A DNA stretch of 64,000 nt from Deltaproteobacteria bacterium (GTDB lineage Bacteria > Myxococcota_A > UBA9160 > UBA4427). The notes below the pieces were generated by a model. It saw nothing but the letters and a program-made list of their open reading frames with translations, was not told the DNA's origin and did no database searches. Both the position numbers and the translations under genes were made by a program. Each line of letters opens with the position of its first letter. The stretch's first letter is position 1. This document shows, in pieces, positions 16,211 to 24,159 of this stretch. Location of the stretch: assembly GCA_029261855.1 (NCBI GenBank), contig JAJDAN010000032.1, positions 124,001 to 188,000 on the forward strand, given 5' to 3'.

Positions 16211-17746
16211 TCAGGCCTGGATGATCAGGCTGCGTCCGGTCATCTCCGCGGGGATCTCGAGACCGAGTAGCGCGAGGACCGTGGGCGCGAGATCGGCCAG
16301 CGTGCCGTTGCGGAGTCCGCGTCCCGCTGCGTCGCGCGTGATCCAGTGGATCGGGACCGGGTTCGTGGTGTGCGCGGTATGGGGCTCGCCGGTCTCCGGG
16401 TCGACCATCAGCTCGCAGTTGCCGTGATCGGCGGTGATCAGCATCTGGCCGCCGCGCCGGGTCACCAGGGACGCCAGCTTCGCGAGGCACGAGTCGATGG
16501 TCTCCACCGCCTTGACGGCGGCGTCCAGGATGCCCGTGTGTCCGATCATGTCGGGGTTCGCGAAGTTGACCAGCACGAACGCGTAGTCGCCCTCTTCGAT
16601 GCGGGCGAGCAGGGTCTCGGTGACCTGCAGGGCGCTCATCTCGGGACGGTGATCGTAGGTGGGTACGTCCCGGGGCGACGGGATCAACACGCGGTCCTCG
16701 CCGGGGAACGGGGTTTCGATGCCACTGTTGAAGAAGAAGGTGACGTGGGCGTATTTCTCGGTCTCGGCGATGCGCAGCTGCGACATGCCCGCGTCTGCGA
16801 CCAGCTCGCCGAGGACCTTGTGCGGGATCTCCTGGGCGAAGACCACCGGCAGCTCGAAGTCGGCGTCGTATTCGGTCAGGCAGAGATAGCCCGCGAGGTG
16901 CACGACCTGCTTGCGGTCGAGCTCGCCGGCGAAGTGATCCGGACAGGCGCCCGTGATGGCATTCGTGAGCTCCCGGGCGCGGTCCGCGCGGAAGTTGAAG
17001 AACAGCACGCCGTCGCCGTCCGAGAGCGCGCGGCCGCCGTCGATCACCGTGGGCTGGACGAACTCGTCTCCCTCGTCGCGCGCGTACGCGGCTTCCACCG
17101 CGGAAATCGCGTCGGGCGCGTGCTCGCCCTCGCGACTGACGATGGCGTGGTAGGCCCGGGAGACCCGGTCCCAGCGCGAGTCGCGATCCATCGCGTAGTA
17201 GCGTCCGGTGACGGTGGCCACATGAGCCCCGGCTGCTTCGACCGAACGCATCAGGTCCTTCACGTAGGCGCGTCCGGACCGTGGCGGTGTGTCGCGTCCG
17301 TCGAGGAAGACGTGCACGCAGGCGGGGATCTTCGCGCGCGCGGTGGCGCTGAGCAGCGCCTCCAGGTGATCGATGTGGCTGTGGACGCCGCCGTCCGAGA
17401 CGAGGCCCATCAGGTGGAGGGTGCCGCCCGTCTTGCGCAGGGCCTCGAAGAGCTCGCGCACCGGAGCCAGCTGTTCCGGGGGTGTTGCCGCGAAGGCCTT
17501 CGTGATGCGGGTCAGGTCCTGCTCGATGACGCGGCCCGCGCCCATGGTCATGTGCCCGACTTCCGAGTTGCCCATCTGGCCGGGGGGAAGCCCGACGGAC
17601 TCGCCCGAGGTCTCGAGGATCGCCGTCGGGTAGGCGTCGCTCGCTGCCTTCAGGAACGGGTTGTGGGCGACTTCGGTGGCGTCCGCGTCTCCGCCGTCGC
17701 CGATCCCATAACCGTCGAGCACCACCAGTACGACAGGCCCCGGCAT
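16211..17746 (-). CDS. gpmI: 2,3-bisphosphoglycerate-independent phosphoglycerate mutase
   Basis: A 511-residue glycolytic enzyme interconverting 3- and 2-phosphoglycerate with two manganese ions. It shows LVVLDGYGIGD with the first metal Asp, the phosphoserine site GQMGNSEVGHMTMGAG, FLDGRDTPPRSG, FNFRADRARELT, and the C-terminal LVNFANPDMIGHTG and LITADHGNCE metal motifs. The track extends the frame to 18352; the real start is ATG 17746, which shares one base with the rsfS stop. Last gene of the rng operon. Only 11 nt separate its stop from that of the convergent di-iron gene. Confidence 0.95.
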   Translation of the reverse strand: MPGPVVLVVLDGYGIGDGGDADATEVAHNPFLKAASDAYPTAILETSGESVGLPPGQMGNSEVGHMTMGAGRVIEQDLTRITKAFAATPPEQLAPVRELFEALRKTGGTLHLMGLVSDGGVHSHIDHLEALLSATARAKIPACVHVFLDGRDTPPRSGRAYVKDLMRSVEAAGAHVATVTGRYYAMDRDSRWDRVSRAYHAIVSREGEHAPDAISAVEAAYARDEGDEFVQPTVIDGGRALSDGDGVLFFNFRADRARELTNAITGACPDHFAGELDRKQVVHLAGYLCLTEYDADFELPVVFAQEIPHKVLGELVADAGMSQLRIAETEKYAHVTFFFNSGIETPFPGEDRVLIPSPRDVPTYDHRPEMSALQVTETLLARIEEGDYAFVLVNFANPDMIGHTGILDAAVKAVETIDSCLAKLASLVTRRGGQMLITADHGNCELMVDPETGEPHTAHTTNPVPIHWITRDAAGRGLRNGTLADLAPTVLALLGLEIPAEMTGRSLIIQA

Positions 17747-18189
17747 CAGAGCGTCTCTCGGCTGCCTTCCGCTGCCTTGCCGTCCGGGCTCGCGGCAGCG
17801 ACGGCGGCGGGATCGAGGCCGAGCGCCACCAGGTCGACGACGGGCGCGTCGCTCCACAGTCGCTCGAGGGCGTACAGGTCGCGCATCTCTGGACCGAAGA
17901 CGTGGACGATCACGTCGTTGCAGTCGATCAGCACCCAACGGCCCTCTTCGGTCCCCTCGATACCCAGAGGCGCTTCGTCGAGCTCGCTCAAGGCCTCCAT
18001 GACGCCGTCTGCGATGGCGCGGACCTGTCGGTCCGAACGCCCGGACAGCAACACGAAGGTGTCTGCAAAGGACGTCAACTCGGCGATGTCGAGCACCAAC
18101 GGCTTCTCGGCGCCGCGCTCGAGAGCCGCTTCGACGATGCAGCGCGCCTTTGTGGAGCGTGTGTCGAGTCGTGCCTTGGCTGCGCTCAT
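17746..18189 (-). CDS. rsfS: Ribosomal silencing factor RsfS (Iojap/YbeB)
   Basis: 147 residues. RsfS binds ribosomal protein L14 and blocks subunit joining when nutrients are short. The core LVLDIAELTSFADTFVLLSGRSDRQVRAIAD and the RWVLIDCNDVIVHVFGPEMRDLYALERLW block are typical. The Ala/Gly-rich tail after the core is a small extension. It overlaps nadD as ATGA, a neighbourhood conserved in many bacteria. Confidence 0.94.
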   Translation of the reverse strand: MSAAKARLDTRSTKARCIVEAALERGAEKPLVLDIAELTSFADTFVLLSGRSDRQVRAIADGVMEALSELDEAPLGIEGTEEGRWVLIDCNDVIVHVFGPEMRDLYALERLWSDAPVVDLVALGLDPAAVAAASPDGKAAEGSRETL

Positions 18190-18881
18190 TCGGGGGTCCT
18201 GACGGAATAGATTCCACTGGAGACGACCCGGTCATGGATCGCCTCGGGCAACAGGTAGCGAACGGAACGCCCTTCGCGAATTCGGGCGCGAATCTGAGAT
18301 GCCGAAACATCGAGCGCCGTGATCTCGACCAGCTGGATCCAGGTCCCTGCATCGCGGTGGCAGGCGGACAGGCCGTCGTCGGCGATCTCGAACGCGCCCC
18401 CGAGGCCCTCGGGGAGCCATTCGGACAAGCTCCCGCGTCGCAGCGGAGGGCGTGTGGTGACCGCGAAATTCGCCTGGGTGAAGAGGGTCTTGGGTTCGCG
18501 CCAGGTGTCCATTTCGCGGAATGCGTCGCAGCCGAGGGTGAACACGGGCCGCGCGGGAGCCAGGCGTTTGCCGAAGGCGCGCAGGGTGTCGACCAGGTAG
18601 CTCGGGCCTTCGCGCTCGACCTCGATGGGGTCGACGGAGAAGCGCGGGTTTCCCCGGACAGCGGCCTCTACCCAGGCCAGGCGATCGGCGGCGGGCGCAA
18701 TGGGGTCGCCGTCGGCGGCGTTCTTGTGAGGAGGCCGGGCGCTGGGAACGAAGATCATGCGCTCGAGGCCGAGCTGCTCCGCGACCTCTTCGGCGGCGCG
18801 CAGGTGTCCCAGGTGCACGGGATTGAAGGTCCCGCCGTAGAGGCCGACGCTGCCCTGCGCGCTAGGCCCGGTCGTCTTCAC
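18186..18881 (-). CDS. nadD: Nicotinate-nucleotide adenylyltransferase
   Basis: Transfers AMP from ATP to nicotinate mononucleotide in NAD synthesis. It has the nucleotidyltransferase motif GLYGGTFNPVHLGHLRAAEE near the start, FVPSARPPHK, and the C-terminal DVSASQIRARIREGRSVRYLLP with the SxxxR element. The start is uncertain: GTG 18881 gives 231 residues and a 20-nt overlap with proB; ATG 18911 gives ten more residues. The 284-residue track form reaches well into proB and is rejected. Confidence 0.9.
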   Translation of the reverse strand: MKTTGPSAQGSVGLYGGTFNPVHLGHLRAAEEVAEQLGLERMIFVPSARPPHKNAADGDPIAPAADRLAWVEAAVRGNPRFSVDPIEVEREGPSYLVDTLRAFGKRLAPARPVFTLGCDAFREMDTWREPKTLFTQANFAVTTRPPLRRGSLSEWLPEGLGGAFEIADDGLSACHRDAGTWIQLVEITALDVSASQIRARIREGRSVRYLLPEAIHDRVVSSGIYSVRTPE

Positions 18882-20040
18882 GGCCGTTTCCGTTCCCGTT
18901 CGACGTTGCATCGAGCAGCACGAGGTCGTCGCGGTGGATGACCTCGTCGCCGTTCGAGTAGCCGAGGGTCTTCTCGATCTGTTTCGTGCTCTGTCCCTTG
19001 ATGCGTTGGATGTCGTCAGAGGAATAACCGACGAGACCACGGGCCAGCTCTTCGCCGTCCGGGCCCAGGCACGAGACCGGGTCCCCGATGCCGAAGCGAC
19101 CGCGCACCGCGACGATTCCCGCCGGCAGCAGACTGCGTCCGCGCTGGGTCAGCGCGCCCACGGCGCCGGCATCGACCACCAGCTCACCACGGGTCCGGGA
19201 CGTGTAGGCGAGCCAGTGCTTCTTGCTTGCGAGACGGTTGCCCGGCAGGACCAGCGTGCCGACACGTTCCCCCGCGCAGATGCGGGTCAGGACGTCCCGC
19301 GGCCCGCCGTTGCACAGCAGGGTGGCCGCGCCGGACCGCGCCGCCGTTCGCGCCGCCTCGAGCTTCGTGATCATGCCGCCGCGCCCGAAGGCGCTGCCCG
19401 AGTCGAGGGCCGCGGCTTCGATCTCGGGGGTGATCTCCTCGATGATCTCGATCAGCGGGGGCTTCGGGCGGCCGGGTTCGGGTCGCCGCACGTGCATGCC
19501 GTCGACATCGGTGAGGATGACGAGCAGATCTGCGCCGATGAGGTTGACGACCTGAGCCGACAGGTTGTCGTTGTCGCCAAAGCGGATCTCCTCGGTGGCG
19601 ACGGTGTCGTTCTCGTTCACGATGGGGACCACGCCCAGCTGTAGCAGGGCGTGCAGAGTGTGCCGGGCGTTCAGGAAGCGCTCGCGTTCTTCGAGTCCCT
19701 GCCGGGTGAGTAGGATCTGCGCGACCTGTACGCCCAGGCGCTGGAAGCGGCGCTGGTACATCTCGATCAGGCCGATCTGGCCCACCGCGGCCGCCGCCTG
19801 CATGGCGGGGATCGATCGCGCAGGCTGCGTCCAGTTCAGCCGCCGGGTTCCGACGGCGATGGCGCCGGACGACACAAGCACCACCTGCTTGCCGCCTGCG
19901 ACGAGCTCGCAGACCTGCCGAGCGAGATCCGTGAACTTGCGCGGGCGCAGCTCTCCCGCGCGCGTCAGGGTGCTCGAACCCACCTTCACCACGATGCGCT
20001 GGGCGTTCTTCAGGATCTCGCGAGCCTGGGCCTCGCTCAC
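18862..20040 (-). CDS. proB: Glutamate 5-kinase with PUA domain
   Basis: First enzyme of proline synthesis, phosphorylating glutamate at the gamma carboxyl. The kinase domain (about 1-265) shows IVVKVGSSTLT, LVSSGAIAVG, PIVNENDTVATEEIRFGDND and FGRGGMITKLEAA. A PUA domain occupies about 285-375 (ELVVDAGAVGALTQRGRSLLPAGI), the long form. A Gly/Asn-rich tail (NGNGNGRE) follows. It starts at GTG 20040 overlapping obgE. ProA is not in the window. Confidence 0.95.
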   Translation of the reverse strand: MSEAQAREILKNAQRIVVKVGSSTLTRAGELRPRKFTDLARQVCELVAGGKQVVLVSSGAIAVGTRRLNWTQPARSIPAMQAAAAVGQIGLIEMYQRRFQRLGVQVAQILLTRQGLEERERFLNARHTLHALLQLGVVPIVNENDTVATEEIRFGDNDNLSAQVVNLIGADLLVILTDVDGMHVRRPEPGRPKPPLIEIIEEITPEIEAAALDSGSAFGRGGMITKLEAARTAARSGAATLLCNGGPRDVLTRICAGERVGTLVLPGNRLASKKHWLAYTSRTRGELVVDAGAVGALTQRGRSLLPAGIVAVRGRFGIGDPVSCLGPDGEELARGLVGYSSDDIQRIKGQSTKQIEKTLGYSNGDEVIHRDDLVLLDATSNGNGNGREDDRA

Positions 20041-21107
20041 CCGCGGTCCCCGTCCTGCGCAGCCGCTTCCGCCGCGCGCGCGTCTTCTTCGTCGAGGATC
20101 CGAAGCAGGGCCACCATCAGCTCTCGGGTTCCATCGCGGGTGGCGCCGGAGCCGCGGAATACGATGCTGCCTCCCGCCGCGAGCGCGGACGCCACGCCGT
20201 TCACTTCGCCGAGCTGGTCCTCGGGGACCAGGTCGATCTTGTTGAGGAGCACGATCTCCCGGCGCTCGAGCAGCTCGGGTCGGTAACGTCCGAGCTCCTT
20301 GCGCAGGGTGTCGTAGTCCTCGAGCAGGTTGCGACCCTCGAGCAGCATCGCGCCGAGGTCGAGCACATGGACCAGCACGCGGGTGCGCTCGACGTGTCGC
20401 AGGAAGCGATCCCCGAGCCCGGCGCCGTCGCTCGCGCCTTCGATCAGGCCCGGAATGTCGGCGACCACGAAGCGTCGATCGTCGATCTCGACCACTCCCA
20501 GGGACGGCACCAGGGTGGTGAAGGGGTAGGAGGCGACTCGCGGCTTGGCGGCCGACACCGCGCGGATCAAGGTGGACTTGCCGGCGTTCGGGAAGCCGAC
20601 GAGCCCGACGTCGGCAAGCAGCTTCAGCGAGAGCTTCAGGTTCTTGGTCTCGCCGGGCAGGCCGTCCTGCGCGAAGTCCGGGGTCTGGCGCGTGGCGGTC
20701 TTGAAGCGCGCGTTGCCGCGTCCACCGCGTCCGCCCCGTGCCGCGATGAAGCGCTCGCCGTCCTCGGCCAGATCCGCGAGCAGCACTTCGTCTTCGCAGT
20801 CGGCGTCGAAGATCATCGTCCCGATAGGGACGCGGATCTCGATGGCGGCGCCGTCTGCGCCGGTCGATTGCTGGGTGCCGCCGGGTTTGCCGCTCTTCGC
20901 GCGGAACTCGCGCCGAGCGCGGAACGAGAGCAGTGTGTTCTCGTTCCGATCGGCAACGAAGACGACACTACCGCCGTGCCCACCGTCGCCACCGTCGGGT
21001 CCGCCACGCGGGACGAACTTCTCCCTTCGGTAGCCCACGCGCCCGGCTCCGCCGGCGCCGGACGAGACCAGGATCGTTGCTTCGTCGACGAAGGTTTCGC
21101 TGCCCAC
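20037..21107 (-). CDS. obgE: Obg/CgtA ribosome-associated GTPase
   Basis: An essential GTPase acting in 50S assembly and stress control. It has the glycine-rich Obg fold (about 1-160: VPRGGPDGGDGGHGG and GGRGGRGNARF), then the G domain with GFPNAGKST (P-loop), FTTLVPSLG (G2), DIPGLIEGA (G3) and NKIDLV (G4). The C-terminus stops soon after the G domain in an Ala/Glu-rich tail; an OCT domain is not evident. GTG 21107 has GGAG six bases upstream. Confidence 0.96.
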   Translation of the reverse strand: MGSETFVDEATILVSSGAGGAGRVGYRREKFVPRGGPDGGDGGHGGSVVFVADRNENTLLSFRARREFRAKSGKPGGTQQSTGADGAAIEIRVPIGTMIFDADCEDEVLLADLAEDGERFIAARGGRGGRGNARFKTATRQTPDFAQDGLPGETKNLKLSLKLLADVGLVGFPNAGKSTLIRAVSAAKPRVASYPFTTLVPSLGVVEIDDRRFVVADIPGLIEGASDGAGLGDRFLRHVERTRVLVHVLDLGAMLLEGRNLLEDYDTLRKELGRYRPELLERREIVLLNKIDLVPEDQLGEVNGVASALAAGGSIVFRGSGATRDGTRELMVALLRILDEEDARAAEAAAQDGDRG

Positions 21108-21172
21108 CTGCGCTCCATCACCCAGCGCGCCGAGCGCGGAGGGGTGCGGCGCGGTTCGGCGGAGGGAAGGCT

Positions 21173-21430
21173 CTAGCTCGACGGAAGATCGACGTTCGCG
21201 ACCGTGCGGCCGCGGGACTTGCCGTAACTCACCACACCGTTGGACTTGGCGAAGAGCGTGTAGTCCTTGCCCAGTCCGGTGTTGCGTCCGGGGTGGATCT
21301 TCGTGCCGACCTGACGAACGAGGATCGAGCCGGCGCTGACGACCTGGCCCGCGAAGACCTTGATGCCCCGGCGTTGCCCGTTGCTGTCGCGCCCGTTGCG
21401 GGAGCTTCCCTGACCCTTCTTGTGTGACAT
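21173..21430 (-). CDS. rpmA: 50S ribosomal protein L27
   Basis: 85 residues: [16 protein letters not shown] at the N-terminus, [21 protein letters not shown] and [21 protein letters not shown]27 reaches towards the peptidyl-transferase centre. The N-terminus is the form without a cleavable leader, though the usual MAHKK is MSHKK here. It sits 3 nt after rplU, the universal pairing. Confidence 0.97.
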   Translation of the reverse strand: MSHKKGQGSSRNGRDSNGQRRGIKVFAGQVVSAGSILVRQVGTKIHPGRNTGLGKDYTLFAKSNGVVSYGKSRGRTVANVDLPSS

Positions 21431-21433
21431 CTG

Positions 21434-21742
21434 TCAGCCCTCGATCTTGTCGACGTGAATTTCGGTGTAGTCCTGGCGGTGTCCGTACTTCCGCCGGTAG
21501 CCCTTGCGGCGTTTCATCTTGAAGACCGTGATCTTCGGGCCGCGACCCTGTGCGGTGATGGTCCCGACGACCTTCGCACCTTCGACGGAAGGCGTGCCGA
21601 CCTTGAGACTGTCCCCGCTGAGCAGGAGCACGTCGTCCAGCTCGATCTTGTCGCCCACGCCACCGGCGAGCTTCTCGACGCGAACCGACTCACCCTGCTG
21701 CATGCGGATCTGCTTTCCGCCCGTGCGGACAACGGCGTACAT
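21434..21742 (-). CDS. rplU: 50S ribosomal protein L21
   Basis: 102 residues: MYAVVRTGGKQIRMQQGESVRVEKL, VGTPSVEGAKV, and the basic FKMKRRKGYRRKYGHRQDYTEI block that contacts 23S rRNA. ATG 21742 is the start; the track begins one codon earlier at TTG 21745. It overlaps the RNase stop within TTGATG. Confidence 0.97.
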   Translation of the reverse strand: MYAVVRTGGKQIRMQQGESVRVEKLAGGVGDKIELDDVLLLSGDSLKVGTPSVEGAKVVGTITAQGRGPKITVFKMKRRKGYRRKYGHRQDYTEIHVDKIEG

Positions 21743-23763
21743 CAATCTTCCCTCTTCTCTTCTTCCGGCTCGTCCGGCCCGCCACTCTTCTGCGCCGACT
21801 GTTGGACCTGCTGCTCCACGGCTTCGGACTGGTGCTGGGGCTCGGGTGTATGGATCTCTGCCTTCACTTCGGACCGTTCCGGGACGGGCCGATCGGCCGG
21901 GGCGTCCACGGCTGTCGAAGGAGGCGGGAGTATCCGCGATTCCTCTTGTGCGTCAACCGTTTCCGGGTCCTGAGGTGCCTCGGCGGCCAGCTCGGGCGCA
22001 GCTTCGCCCCCCGGGGCGTCCTCTGCCGCGATGGCTTCTTCGGGCTTCTCTTCTTCGGCGTCCTCGGTCGCCTCGTCCTCGCTGCCCCGGCGGCCGCGAC
22101 CTCCGCGGCGACGGCGGCGCGGGCGACCGTTCTTGCCCGTCTCCTCACCGTCGGCGCTCGCGTCTTCAGCCTTCTTGCCGGCCTTGTCTGCCTTCTCCGC
22201 CGCTTCCCGAAGCTTCGGGTCTTCCAGCCAGCGCAGAGTGATCTCGACCGGGTCGCCCTCGTCGAGGGCCACGACTTCGAACTGCTCCTGGTGGAGCCCC
22301 GGCCGTGCACGGACCTCGATCTCGCGACCGAGCTCCTCGCCCAGCTCGCCCAGTAGGGACGCGCCTTCGCGCAGCAGCTCCTCGGCGACCGACGGTGCGA
22401 CCGTCAAGGCGATGCGACGTCCGCAGAAGCGCGGCAGATCGCAGCGGATCTCCCGCACGATCCGGAACGAGACACTCTTGCTCGAGAGCACGTAGCCCTT
22501 GCCCTCGCAGTACGCGCAGGGCTCGCACAGCACCTGCACCAGGTTCTCTCGCGTTCGCTTGCGGGTCATCTCGACGAGACCCAGCTCGGAGATCTTCAGG
22601 ATGTTGGTGCGCGCCTTGTCGGAGCGGATGGCTTCGCGCAGGGCGCGGTAGACCTTCTCGCGATGGTCTGCCGATTCCATGTCGATCAGGTCGATGATGA
22701 TCAACCCGCCGATGTTGCGGAAGCGAAGCTGGTAGACGACTTCCTTGACGGCCTCGAGATTGGTCTTGAAGACCGTCTCCTCGAGGTCGCGCTTGCCGAC
22801 GTAGCGGCCGGTGTTCACGTCGATGGCCGTCAGCGCTTCGCTCTGGTCGACGACCAGCGAGCCGCCGGACTTGAGGAACACCTTGCGACCCAGGTTTGCG
22901 TGGATCTGGCTCTCGAGGCTGAACGCCTCGAAGATGGGCTCCTGGCCCTGGTAGTGCTCGATGCGGGGACGTGGGTCCGCGACGTAGCGGTCGACGAAGC
23001 TCTGGATCATCTGGTGGGTGGCGTCCGAGTCCACCACGATGCGCTTGGTGTCCCCCGTCGCGAAGTCGCGGATCATTCGCAGCGGCAGGTCGGGTTCGGA
23101 ATGCAGCACCGCCGGCGCGTGGGTTTCACCGTTGCGCTGCTGGATGTTCTCCCAGACCGACGCGAGGTAGCGGATATCGGCCTCGAGGTCGGCTTCGCGC
23201 ACGCCGTCTCCCGCGGTGCGGATGATGAAACCGAGGTCCTTCGGTCGCAGACGGTCGACGATCTCCCGCAGTCGCTTGCGCTCGCGGTCGGAATCGATGC
23301 GTCGCGAAACACCCACCCTCCGGCTCCAGGGTGTCAGCACCAGGTGCCGTCCCGGGATGGAGATGTGGGAGATGATGCGCGCGCCCTTGGTGCCGATGGG
23401 CTGCTTGGCGATCTGGACCACGATCTCCTGGTCTTCCTTCAGGAGTGTGTCGATCTTCGGAGGCTGCCGGGTGTTGCGACGACCGCGATGGGGCGGTTTG
23501 GTCGGAACGTCGTCACCCGTTTCCTGGGTGAACCCGTTCGCGAAGTAGTCGCCCGCGTAGAGGAACGCAGCCTTGTCGAGTCCGATGTCGACGAAGGCGG
23601 CCTGCATGCCCGGAAGCACCCGGGTGACTCGGCCCTTCACGACAGACCCGACGACGCTCCGGTCCTGGTCTCGCTCGATGTGGAGTTCGCTGAAGCTCGA
23701 GCGCTCCAGCACGGCAACGCGCGTCTCGCCGCGTTCCGCGTTGATGATGATCTCGTTCTGCAT
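21742..23763 (-). CDS. rng: RNase E/G family endoribonuclease with disordered C-terminus
   Basis: 673 residues. Catalyses single-strand endonucleolytic cleavage in rRNA maturation and mRNA decay. An N-terminal S1 domain (about 30-130) carries a basic insertion, the 5'-sensor/RNase H-like region follows, and the catalytic Asps lie in TAIDVNTGRYVG (about 315) and LIIIDLIDM (about 357). The zinc-link is CEPCAYCEGKG (about 411). After about residue 530 comes an RG- and then Glu/Ala/Pro-rich tail (RPRRRRRGGRGRRG). The core length is RNase G-like with an RNase E-like tail. Its position before rplU-rpmA-obgE is common in bacteria outside the enterics. Confidence 0.93.
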   Translation of the reverse strand: MQNEIIINAERGETRVAVLERSSFSELHIERDQDRSVVGSVVKGRVTRVLPGMQAAFVDIGLDKAAFLYAGDYFANGFTQETGDDVPTKPPHRGRRNTRQPPKIDTLLKEDQEIVVQIAKQPIGTKGARIISHISIPGRHLVLTPWSRRVGVSRRIDSDRERKRLREIVDRLRPKDLGFIIRTAGDGVREADLEADIRYLASVWENIQQRNGETHAPAVLHSEPDLPLRMIRDFATGDTKRIVVDSDATHQMIQSFVDRYVADPRPRIEHYQGQEPIFEAFSLESQIHANLGRKVFLKSGGSLVVDQSEALTAIDVNTGRYVGKRDLEETVFKTNLEAVKEVVYQLRFRNIGGLIIIDLIDMESADHREKVYRALREAIRSDKARTNILKISELGLVEMTRKRTRENLVQVLCEPCAYCEGKGYVLSSKSVSFRIVREIRCDLPRFCGRRIALTVAPSVAEELLREGASLLGELGEELGREIEVRARPGLHQEQFEVVALDEGDPVEITLRWLEDPKLREAAEKADKAGKKAEDASADGEETGKNGRPRRRRRGGRGRRGSEDEATEDAEEEKPEEAIAAEDAPGGEAAPELAAEAPQDPETVDAQEESRILPPPSTAVDAPADRPVPERSEVKAEIHTPEPQHQSEAVEQQVQQSAQKSGGPDEPEEEKRED

Positions 23764-24159
23764 TGCGCCCTGCAGCCGCTGCAGGCAACCGACCGAAGTC
23801 TGGTTCGGTGCCTCGCGGCGCTTGGCGAGCCGTTCGGGTTCAGAAAAAGAAGAAAGTGGCGGGGCGCTATTGGGATTCCGGAACGTCGCTCGGACGCGCC
23901 GGCAAGACGGAGACTCTCTCTACATCCCCGAAATCGAATCGCTTTTTCGGATTGTCATCGACTCGCACAGGAAAAATTGTTGCCCTCTCAAACGTCGATC
24001 GCTCGAATCTCTGGGCTCACGGTCGGCCGGATCGATCGGATCGGCGGAAAATCACTTCAAGTCAGCAACGCCCCGCCGCTGTCCTGATTCCGTCGAAAAC
24101 CCGAGGTCCTTTCACCCCGGGCGGGCGAGTCAGCCAGACCGCCTTAAACTCACGGGACG
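23764..24159. promoter_or_regulatory. Divergent regulatory region between rng and selA
   Basis: 396 bp with no gene. Next to the rng start, two inverted repeats sit in what would be the rng leader: CCTGCAG-CCG-CTGCAGG (23769-23785) and ACCGAA-GTCTGG-TTCGGT (23792-23809). The middle (about 23930-24000) is AT-richer than its surroundings, as expected for divergent promoters; a TTGTCA hexamer near 23957 has no good -10 partner. No RNA gene is recognised. Confidence 0.5.

Noticed and set aside
16346-18202. 618-residue plus-strand ORF
   Set aside because: Antisense to gpmI and rsfS, both of which have firm family motifs.
22663-24087. 474-residue plus-strand ORF
   Set aside because: Antisense to the RNase E/G core and extends into the leader; no domain.
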